DNA from: Planctomycetota bacterium
GTDB lineage: Bacteria; Planctomycetota; UBA8108; JACQVS01
DNA: 37,401 nucleotides
NCBI GenBank assembly: GCA_028280485.1
Contig: JANQLS010000185.1
Location: forward strand, 1-37,401
Direction of reading: 5' to 3'
Each line of letters begins with the position of its first letter. Position 1 is the first letter of the stretch. Below, piece after piece: positions 17,301 to 23,730 of this stretch. Made by a program: the position numbers and the translations under genes. The notes beneath the pieces are model-generated. The model saw nothing but the letters and a program-made list of their open reading frames with translations, was not told where the DNA came from and searched no databases.

Positions 17301-17543
17301 TCGCTCCATTTGCCGACGCAATTCGCGAACGATCTCCCGCGCTTCAGCTTGATCTCGGGAGAGTCCCTTAGCTGAAGAGATCGCTGATTTAGCCTTTTTC
17401 TTTCCAGATTCATCCGCGAAAGCTTGTCGGCCATCGATTGTTAAGGAGAGAGATACAAATACAGCAAGAGAAAAGAGACAGACAAGCCTTGGGCTACTGA
17501 GATGGAGCCGACTTTTTAAAGTTGTCAATTTTCGATCACTCAT
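14325..17543 (-). CDS. Giant secreted Q/N/S-rich coiled-coil protein
   Basis: 1072 residues from the ATG at 17543, preceded by AAGGAACTCCTG. The frame opens at 17663, but the first 40 residues have no protein-like character, while the chosen start leads into a signal or anchor segment (LVCLFSLAVFVSLSLTI, about 20-36) ending near AFADES. The rest is almost entirely helical coiled coil rich in Q, K, E and A (many LEKAQKA-like heptads). It is broken by low-complexity linkers of S, N, Q, K and G near residues 215-240, 290-320, 345-400 and 500-560. A pure run of 12 glutamines lies at 14604-14639. The C-terminal 200 residues are less repetitive. It follows the DUF4175-like gene after 123 bases. No enzymatic motif seen. 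Likely a periplasmic or envelope scaffold; this is inference. Confidence 0.85.
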   Translation of the reverse strand: MSDRKLTTLKSRLHLSSPRLVCLFSLAVFVSLSLTIDGRQAFADESGKKKAKSAISSAKGLSRDQAEAREIVRELRRQMERLARELKERQPEDSTRLDSATEQVRALQIERQLQELEKVLEQADFLNALQPQEILIGQMKTVLETLEARRFQEKDPLKELQSIQADLKTVRALKKKQRELHDKTRSHQESQQDLKDLAGIQQDLQNLTQEQENLNSNNNSNPNNNSNNNQNSKSGAQDSQSIQEALNKLKELEAQQKLLDSELQKLDRPSTKEDKKDPKSSNSQSSNDQNSSNKNENNASQKGSEFSKLLEQLKKNEADLEKLQKDSKASFSDSKSEKNDKGSENKENNSKGSESKNSDQGSQNNEQNSSNSKNQNGSSKQNPVGQKRTQEELGQQASDLSKQLEKSQRDLEATAKDSNAKGKPAQTLQDSAQKVQQAKDALEKAQKAFSKSQPSDNPTLSTEEIKKNQQQALDQQKEAAKLLNEARQQLEGQQGNKTGNSKSPSSKNSESKNNPSKAGNPENQNQDSNSQNQKSSSSQQSSAKKMARQAAGLKRQLNQASQEFQKDGEQTGSPQAKQALQQSSQETSKASQSMSQVQKALQSGNRQEAQQASRKAGEQIAKARQALENAQKGLGQRTPEQKKADDQNRLAKKTRDVEKQLEALERKLKRKTDSSQASREASAKAQQALQKAHQSMQQASQAQRQGNREQAQKSQQEAVSQLKKAQAELEKKKQEEVARLKRKDFQKEKEEQDKLERLARKSAEKMKKQSQQQQSQSAQKMQQAADRMEDASQNLEENKPEEAQKEQEKALAKLQEAEDELAEKERKLETLKQEQELLNIVKKLKEIRDKQDGINKSIVVLENKKGGGIRARHGRVSRRKIRGLMREQEEIATEVDGVILTLEEEIARVFAFVLKNIQTDMKQVAFALKEENTGRVTQFLGREIVKEIDRLMNSMAEAVKKQRERRQNQQQQQQQQQQQQGPRKRRLVPPIAELIMLKDMQEEVNDRTVQLSDSKEAGANEELWEKALKRLTVKQGSLTEMTLKIAEDLQKSQGAPSGDEADDAENTEEAEE
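14604..14639 (-). repeat. Polyglutamine codon run (12 CAA/CAG)
   Basis: Twelve consecutive Gln codons, five or more of each of CAA and CAG mixed, inside the coiled-coil gene, preceded by RRQN and followed by GPRKRR. Mixed codons argue for selection on the amino-acid run rather than simple trinucleotide slippage. Confidence 0.8.
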
Positions 17544-17567
17544 CAGGAGTTCCTTTTTTGGGTAATG

Positions 17568-17592
17568 AGTTCCTGTTGATTCGACTGGAACT
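17568..17592. repeat. Hairpin related to the one at 83-103
   Basis: AGTTCC/GGAACT plus an inner GTTG/CGAC stem with an ATT loop and one mismatch. It shares 15 bases (agttcctgttgattc) with 81-95, where the same loop closes a perfect hairpin. It lies in the 123-base gap just upstream of the coiled-coil gene start. Confidence 0.5.
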
Positions 17593-17666
17593 ATTTGGGA
17601 TCCGAAGATCATCCGCATTCGACACCCACTTATTCTAACTCGAATCAAGCAGAGTGCACGCATGCT

Positions 17667-19949
17667 TTAACGTGTGTCCGTACCTTGCCTTATTCGCTCT
17701 CGGATATCTTCCAGGATCTCTTCTTCGCGTCGCAACAGGTCTCGCCAGCGTTGAAGAATCCCGTTAAAGTCTCCGAACTCCATCAAGGTTAGGGCTAAAG
17801 TATTGAGCTCTCGACCGATCCGACGTTGGTGTTCGATGACTTGAGTGAGTTCCTCGGGCTTGGCTTGCCCCTCATTAATTCGGTCTCGGATGGTCTGAAT
17901 TTCCTTTTCCACTTGAGGAGAGGTTTCGGTGGCGAGCTGCTTGAGGCTCGATTCCAAACGCCCCACCCAAGCTTTCTCTTTTTCGTCTCCGACCTTGTTG
18001 GCTTCCATTTTCATCAGGATACGTTCGACGCTGTCGCGAGCTCGTCGAATCCCCAAAGAAACTCGGGCCTGATCTTGGCGACTTCGGATAAATCGGGAAG
18101 CCCGATCTTTGGCGATCACTTCCTGAGTGGCGACATCATCCTGGAGACCTTCAAAGTCTTTTCGGGCGCTCGCCTGTCGTTTCTCGACAGTGACGATTTG
18201 ATCACGAACGAGACTCAAACGGTCGTAAAGGATTTGGAGAATTTCTTGCTTTTCAACGACGTGAAAAACGTAAGACTCTGATCGCCCCACCTTGTTCCCG
18301 AAGTCGGTCGCCATGACGGTAAAGTGCACGCGATTACCTGGCTTTAATTGAAGCTTCTTACTGTCGAATAAAAGTTGGGCTTCTTTCGGTTCACTATCTG
18401 AATCTTGGGGATTCTCGGCGGACAAACTATCGAACGGTAAAACCAAAGTTTTTCCGTCCTCAACTTTCTGCTCATCTCGCTCGACGTGCATCCCTTCTAA
18501 CTGAGCCCCTTGAATCCCGTAGTCATCTTCCACCCGCACTTGGATGCTGAAAACGGCCTCTGGGGAGATCTCCTCACTGATACGTCGAGGCTCGAGCACT
18601 CTGACCGAGGGAGGTCGATCGTCGATCACTTCCACTCGAAAGGAGACGGGATTCGGATTGACCAGTCCCTCATCACCCTTGAGATGAAATTGGTAGTAAC
18701 CCCTCTCGGTGACTTCAAACTGACCTTCAAAGCCACTTCCTGAAAGGCTTTCACCGGGTTCGACTGGAATAAACGTTGTACTTTGAGCTAACTCTTGAAT
18801 GTCCAAAGGGCGTGAACCGGGTGGAGGAAAAGTAGTGCCATCCTCAACGACGGGTTTCTTCCCGCGAGGACGGGGAACCCAGCGAAAGAAAGCTTGGGTA
18901 ACTTTGACGTCACTCGAAGCTCGAAACCGAACTTGAGTTTTCTCGGGCACACGTAAATGTCCGATTCTCAAGGGTTCATTCGTTGGAGTGGCCTCGCGAC
19001 CGGTGTATTCAGGATATTCACACCAAACGGCGAGTTGGGAAATTTTCGGGCGCAATTGAACTTTGACATCTCGGGGCTCTAAAACGGCATCTCCTCCCGA
19101 AATCTGAAAAGTAAAATCTTCAGTAAAGTCTTTGAGCACAGTTCGGAAACCTCCGTCAGGAGAAGCCCACAAGACTTCCTCTCGGACGGGACTGCCCGCC
19201 GACCAACGCTTTAAAACAATCTCTTCGGGATTTCCTTTGAGGACTGCGACTTCAACGGGAATTTCATCCCCGAGAGCGATCGTCAATGGATTCTCGGTGG
19301 GACTCACCATCTCGAGAACGACACTCTTGGGCCAAGAACGATCGCCGAGGAAGACCAATCGATTTAACCAGACTTCAGCGAGATCGCTCCGGCTGAGGGC
19401 GATTCCAAAGATCTGGATGGAGAAGAAAGCGAGAACGAGCCCTTTCTTTTTAAATCGATCCCATTGGAAAATTCGATTGAACTGAATTTTGCTTACGTTT
19501 TCTTCAACTTTTTGAACAACCCGCTCAATCAAGGGCTGAGATAAATACTGAGCCGATCGATGAGATTTCTTCGTCAGTTGTACTGCGGTGATGAGAGCTT
19601 GATTTAATTGTGGTTGAGAGCGTTCTACCAGACCCGCTAATTCTTCTAGAGTGGGAGCTCCGACACTACTTCGAACGACCCGCTTCCAAAAGACCGATAA
19701 GAGGATCAAGCTTCCACCGACGAGGAACACTCCTCGAACGAAAGAAGGAAGAGAGAGGAGATAATCGATATAAAAACTCACGATGACCCACCCCGTCAAC
19801 ACGAGGAATACGCCAAGAAACCCTTCTAACAAAAAGAGCTTCTTAGCTTTTTGACCTAAGGCCTGCAAGCTTCTGAGGGCTCGCTCGGGACGAGCCAAAT
19901 TGGATTGAGGTGGATTCAACTTAGGATCCAGGGGTTGATCGACGCTCAA
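17667..19949 (-). CDS. DUF4175-like membrane protein
   Basis: 760 residues from a TTG start with GGAG 7 bases upstream. The N-terminus has two membrane helices (about 40-60 and 66-84) and a third at about 168-185; a large beta-rich periplasmic region (about 190-560) and a C-terminal helical/coiled-coil region (about 575-755) follow. The pattern, including EYPEYTGRE and a DDRPPSVRVLEP/VEDDYGIQGAQL segment, matches DUF4175 (alphaproteobacterial TIGR02302-type) proteins. Function is unknown in the family. There it is typically followed, in the same chain, by a Q-rich low-complexity tail; here a Q-rich coiled-coil protein is encoded by the next gene. It lies 58 bases after the second squalene-cyclase-fold gene. 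Family assignment is from memory of architecture, moderately sure. Confidence 0.75.
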   Translation of the reverse strand: MSVDQPLDPKLNPPQSNLARPERALRSLQALGQKAKKLFLLEGFLGVFLVLTGWVIVSFYIDYLLSLPSFVRGVFLVGGSLILLSVFWKRVVRSSVGAPTLEELAGLVERSQPQLNQALITAVQLTKKSHRSAQYLSQPLIERVVQKVEENVSKIQFNRIFQWDRFKKKGLVLAFFSIQIFGIALSRSDLAEVWLNRLVFLGDRSWPKSVVLEMVSPTENPLTIALGDEIPVEVAVLKGNPEEIVLKRWSAGSPVREEVLWASPDGGFRTVLKDFTEDFTFQISGGDAVLEPRDVKVQLRPKISQLAVWCEYPEYTGREATPTNEPLRIGHLRVPEKTQVRFRASSDVKVTQAFFRWVPRPRGKKPVVEDGTTFPPPGSRPLDIQELAQSTTFIPVEPGESLSGSGFEGQFEVTERGYYQFHLKGDEGLVNPNPVSFRVEVIDDRPPSVRVLEPRRISEEISPEAVFSIQVRVEDDYGIQGAQLEGMHVERDEQKVEDGKTLVLPFDSLSAENPQDSDSEPKEAQLLFDSKKLQLKPGNRVHFTVMATDFGNKVGRSESYVFHVVEKQEILQILYDRLSLVRDQIVTVEKRQASARKDFEGLQDDVATQEVIAKDRASRFIRSRQDQARVSLGIRRARDSVERILMKMEANKVGDEKEKAWVGRLESSLKQLATETSPQVEKEIQTIRDRINEGQAKPEELTQVIEHQRRIGRELNTLALTLMEFGDFNGILQRWRDLLRREEEILEDIRERIRQGTDTR

Positions 19950-20007
19950 ACTTGATCTCCAAATTCCAAATACATTTCTTCACTAAGTTTGTTTAAATGG
20001 CTTCAAA

Positions 20008-21195
20008 CTATCTCTCGGTGATCGACAGATACTGGTACGGGATCTGTAAGATGATCGTCGCCATCGCAGTGGCGTAATTCTTTCCGACCAAATCTCGCCA
20101 GTTCCCTCGGGCTTCTTGTACACTCAAAAGATTGTTGCGAACTCGCTTGTACCAACTCGACCAGAAGCGCCCTCCCTTTTGGAAGGCCGCTTGAACGGCA
20201 TAGTACTGGCCGTAGTAAAAATCAAATCGATTGGCGGCCGAGGCGACATCTTGCTGACTGAGGTTGTAGTCGAGATACTCCAATCCTCGCTGCACCTCGG
20301 AAGCATCGTACTCACCCGCACTGTAAAGAGCTGTCACCCCACAAGCGGTTAGGGCGAAGGTGTAACGACTGGGTCCCATACGGTAGTTGTCTTCAATCTG
20401 GTAAGTGAAGGCTCCTACTCGAGGACGAAAGCTGTTCTTGATGTACTTGATCGCACGATCGATCGACTCTTTAGGAACTTCAACTCCCGCGTTCCTCGCC
20501 GATCTCAACGCCATCACCTGACAGACGGTGATCGACATGTCGGAATCGACCGCTCCCGGAAGATACCGCCAGCCTCCCTCGTTGTTTTGGGAATTGACGA
20601 TCAACCGAACCGCGCGCTTTAAACCTTTTTTGACTTTAGGGTCAGAAGTACAACCATAAATTTGTGCTAAGAAGAGCGTCGCAAACGCATGACTGTACAT
20701 TCGTGAATCTCGCGCTTGGATAAATCCGGTGGCGTGAGTGTGTTCTAAAATATAATCCAAGGCTTTGCGCAACTCTTCAGCGTACTCTCCTTGATCCGGC
20801 AAGCTTCCGTTGGAAAGAAAGGCGAGGCCTGCTAATGCGGTAACACCGATATGTTCCGTCACGGAGCCTCGGTAGCTGTAGTGGACTTTTCTTCCCACTC
20901 GATCCGTCCAGGATCCGTTTTCATTTTGAGAGTCAGCCAAAAACCTCAATCCTTGATCGATGGCTTTCTTTGTTCGTTCATCAACCTTGGTTCGGGTTTC
21001 TCGAACTAAACGACTCTTGTCTTGCCCTTCGATGCTGACCGTACCGAACATCACTCCGATGATCGATAACCACAGCACGACCCACTTCCTATTTGGCTCA
21101 GAGAAGTTTCGGCTTTTCGGAGAAGACTGAGAGTTCATAACTCGCTGACTCTTGGGTTTCATTAACTTTACTAATCCCCTCTCAAGGGACTCCAT
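20008..21195 (-). CDS. Secreted squalene-cyclase/prenyltransferase-fold protein (copy 2)
   Basis: 395 residues; the ATG directly follows the stop of the PQQ-propeller gene (TAA ATG) with GAGAG upstream. A signal or anchor helix (about 37-53, KWVVLWLSIIGVMFGTV) follows a basic start. QW-type repeats are clear: LADSQNENGSW (86-96), IVNSQNNEGGW (199-209) and LSVQEARGNW (357-366). No DxDD motif, so a catalytic terpene-cyclase role is not supported. It shares with the paralogue at 13025-14092 a conserved histidine (H169 in SRMYSHAFATLFLAQIYG), C225 (SITVC) and the aromatic FYYGQYY...FQKGG segment. A substrate-binding or protein-binding periplasmic toroid is likely; unknown partner. Co-encoded with MoxR/VWA proteins. 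Confidence 0.85.
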   Translation of the reverse strand: MESLERGLVKLMKPKSQRVMNSQSSPKSRNFSEPNRKWVVLWLSIIGVMFGTVSIEGQDKSRLVRETRTKVDERTKKAIDQGLRFLADSQNENGSWTDRVGRKVHYSYRGSVTEHIGVTALAGLAFLSNGSLPDQGEYAEELRKALDYILEHTHATGFIQARDSRMYSHAFATLFLAQIYGCTSDPKVKKGLKRAVRLIVNSQNNEGGWRYLPGAVDSDMSITVCQVMALRSARNAGVEVPKESIDRAIKYIKNSFRPRVGAFTYQIEDNYRMGPSRYTFALTACGVTALYSAGEYDASEVQRGLEYLDYNLSQQDVASAANRFDFYYGQYYAVQAAFQKGGRFWSSWYKRVRNNLLSVQEARGNWRDLVGKNYATAMATIILQIPYQYLSITER

Positions 21196-23730
21196 TTAAA
21201 GGCTCTCTTCGCGATTGGGCTTCGGACGAGGAGGACCGACGGGTAAGGGGGCAAAGCAGGATAATATTTCTCGAGATTGAACGAAGATCCTTCCCTTCCA
21301 AATAAAGACGTTCCCAGGGTAACTTCCTTGGAGACTTTCTGGAAAAGGTTCAGAGAGAAGGTTTTGAATTTTAGTTAAATCGAAATCGATCAAGCGAAGC
21401 CCTGTATCATCGGCAAACACGATCCCTTTCTTACTCAGGACGGGTCTGCCCCGAACGGGATCTCGCCTCGACCAAGAGATAGTAGAAGACTTCATCCTTG
21501 CACTCTGTAAACGTTTCCCATCAGGAATATTGAGGGCCTTAATTCCTGAAGGACCACTGAGGAAGATCCGGTTTCCCTGAATTCCCAAAACGTGTTTAGC
21601 ATCCCGTGATTGAGAGTACTTCCAGAGTTCGGGCAATACACTCTTCTTTTGGAGTTGGGCGAGTTCGTCTTCGGCTCTCCAAGTTCGGCCGGCCAAAGGG
21701 AAGTCGACATCGAAGGCTAAGAGCTCTCGTGAATCCCGAGGGGCTACGATCAAATCACTCCCACTCAGTAAGGGAGCATTGATTCCCCAAACTAAATTAC
21801 GCTTGGTGGGATAAGGTCCCATCGTAGGCAGTATGGGAATCGAGGGATAAGTTCTCAACCATAAGATCGTTCCGTCTTTCGCATCGACTGCGGCGACAGC
21901 TCCCAATCCTGTATTGCAATAGAGAACGCCTTCATCCTCCAAGATCACCCATGCTAATGGCTCCCTGGCCCACTCCCCGAACATGGTGAGTTCCATTTGG
22001 TTGCTGACGAGAAGAGAATTCCACAGTTCTCGACCCGACTGACGATCGAAGGCCACGATCACGGAATTAACGTGCCCCGTATTGATCCAACCTCCGATGA
22101 TCACTCGGTCTTCTCTCAAGATAGGAGGAGTGATAAAACTGACTTTCTTAGGATCGTTTTTACTTCCTAAGCGATAGTTTCGGGTGTGCCATAAGACGTT
22201 CCCCGTCTTTTGATCTTGGGCGACGAGACTTCGAGTGGGTCGTTCTTCGTTGATGATGTAACCCATGTACTGTCGCATCTCTTTTAAGTGAGAAATTGTG
22301 GTCGAGTACAAAACACCATCCTCAGCGACGGCTTGGTAGATCGGTGAGATACTACTCTCTTTAAACTTGAGAGCCTCCAAGGGCAGATAAGGCTTCGGGA
22401 TCTGCTGGAGAAGATTCCCACTTTTAAAATCTACTTTGTAGTTGTAGTAGATGCTCGAGAGGAAAATGTCATCACCGGTGAATCCCGGATTGAACGAAAA
22501 CGCCAATCCATCGGTATGAAGCGAATGGAGTTGGGTCGTGGAGCTGCGTAGAGATCTCCTCGGCTTGAAGACTCCTTGTGACCACCAGGGACTGTCCCAC
22601 TCCAAACGATAATCACCCGGAACTGTAGCTAAGTCGGGTAATTCGTGAGTGAGTCGTCCTGCTGATTCTCCCGCGACGGGAAGAGTCGATAAAGAAGAAG
22701 TCGTTTCGCTTGAAAAACTTTGACTCAGTTTTTTGATCTCAGATTCAAAATCACGATCCCATAGGGAAGAACCTTCGTTTTTTTGTAGGTCTTCTTTCCA
22801 CTCGGCCAAAAACTGAACGCGAAGGCTTTCGAAAGCCGATTTTCGATTCAACTGCCCGAGCGCCAAAAGGATTCTTAACCGCAGACTACTGGGGCTGAGT
22901 TCCTGGCTAAAAGTACCTAGGAGCGATCGTTGCCAGTACGCTAATGCTCGACGGAGATGACCGGATTCAAATTCTCGATCTCCCAGCAAGACGCGAGCAT
23001 AAGTGGAAGCTCGAGTGGGATAATACTCTTGAGATACTTTGAGGAGTAGAGCTTCATCATTTTCCGCTAAGGCCTGAGCGAGCAATTGCTGAGCTGAGCC
23101 CTCATAAGTTTTCAAGTATAGCTGTCGACCCTCGGGGGGTAACTTTTCAAGGTAGCGTTGAGCGACTTCGGCAACCGGAAGATAAAAACGTGGAGTAAAT
23201 TTCACGTCCACCTTGAGGTCTTCGTTAACGAGGAAGGGGTCACGATCGAAATCGTTCCTTTCTTGCATGCGGCGAAGCTGTTCACGCAATTCTTTGAGGC
23301 GAGGATCTGTTTCGATATCTTCGGGATTGAGGTCGGAAGGAATCTTCGGTAAGCCGCCGACCTTCTCACCATCCCTTGCACTCGGCTTTAGAGTTTCATT
23401 GTGGCGTTCCTCAGGAAGGGGTTGCCCCTCAGCCGAAATTTGGATCAAGTTCTTGCGTCCAAACTGAACGGCTCGCTGAAGTAAATCGATCGCCTGGCGA
23501 AATTCTTTCCGCTTGATATACGCTTGAGATTGTTGAAAACGAGCTTCCCAATCGGAATCCACCGCCGGAATGTAGGCGCCTTCTGCTCCAACGACCTGAC
23601 GATTAGCAGGTGTATTCGCCCTCGTGATCGATGGGATACAGAGAACCACGATGAGGCCAACAACCCACCCCTTCAATGTTGAGGATCGGTCACCATTCGA
23701 AAGTGAGTGTTCGAAGTAAGAGTGGATCAC
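21196..23730 (-). CDS. PQQ-type beta-propeller protein with helical N-terminus
   Basis: About 844 residues from a GTG at 23730, which overlaps the upstream stop by four bases (GTGA) and has AAGGTG upstream. An ATG at 23760 (854 residues) is possible but overlaps by 34 bases. A signal or anchor segment (WVVGLIVVLCIPSI) is followed by a TPR-like helical region (to about residue 340) and a beta-propeller with recurring docking motifs: YKVDFKSGNLLQ, VAQDQKTGNVLW, VAFDRQSGRELW, AAVDAKDGTILW, KALNIPDGKRLQ. This resembles PQQ-like/BamB-type propeller repeats. No dehydrogenase metal-cofactor residues could be identified, so it is probably a structural or binding protein rather than an enzyme. Periplasmic. 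It follows the VWA/amidotransferase-like gene. Confidence 0.8.
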   Translation of the reverse strand: MIHSYFEHSLSNGDRSSTLKGWVVGLIVVLCIPSITRANTPANRQVVGAEGAYIPAVDSDWEARFQQSQAYIKRKEFRQAIDLLQRAVQFGRKNLIQISAEGQPLPEERHNETLKPSARDGEKVGGLPKIPSDLNPEDIETDPRLKELREQLRRMQERNDFDRDPFLVNEDLKVDVKFTPRFYLPVAEVAQRYLEKLPPEGRQLYLKTYEGSAQQLLAQALAENDEALLLKVSQEYYPTRASTYARVLLGDREFESGHLRRALAYWQRSLLGTFSQELSPSSLRLRILLALGQLNRKSAFESLRVQFLAEWKEDLQKNEGSSLWDRDFESEIKKLSQSFSSETTSSLSTLPVAGESAGRLTHELPDLATVPGDYRLEWDSPWWSQGVFKPRRSLRSSTTQLHSLHTDGLAFSFNPGFTGDDIFLSSIYYNYKVDFKSGNLLQQIPKPYLPLEALKFKESSISPIYQAVAEDGVLYSTTISHLKEMRQYMGYIINEERPTRSLVAQDQKTGNVLWHTRNYRLGSKNDPKKVSFITPPILREDRVIIGGWINTGHVNSVIVAFDRQSGRELWNSLLVSNQMELTMFGEWAREPLAWVILEDEGVLYCNTGLGAVAAVDAKDGTILWLRTYPSIPILPTMGPYPTKRNLVWGINAPLLSGSDLIVAPRDSRELLAFDVDFPLAGRTWRAEDELAQLQKKSVLPELWKYSQSRDAKHVLGIQGNRIFLSGPSGIKALNIPDGKRLQSARMKSSTISWSRRDPVRGRPVLSKKGIVFADDTGLRLIDFDLTKIQNLLSEPFPESLQGSYPGNVFIWKGRIFVQSREILSCFAPLPVGPPRPKPNREESL

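Noticed and set aside
17544..17663. 40-residue N-terminal extension of the coiled-coil protein
   Set aside because: The extension has no protein-like character, covers a hairpin repeat, and the internal ATG has a ribosome site and leads into a signal segment.
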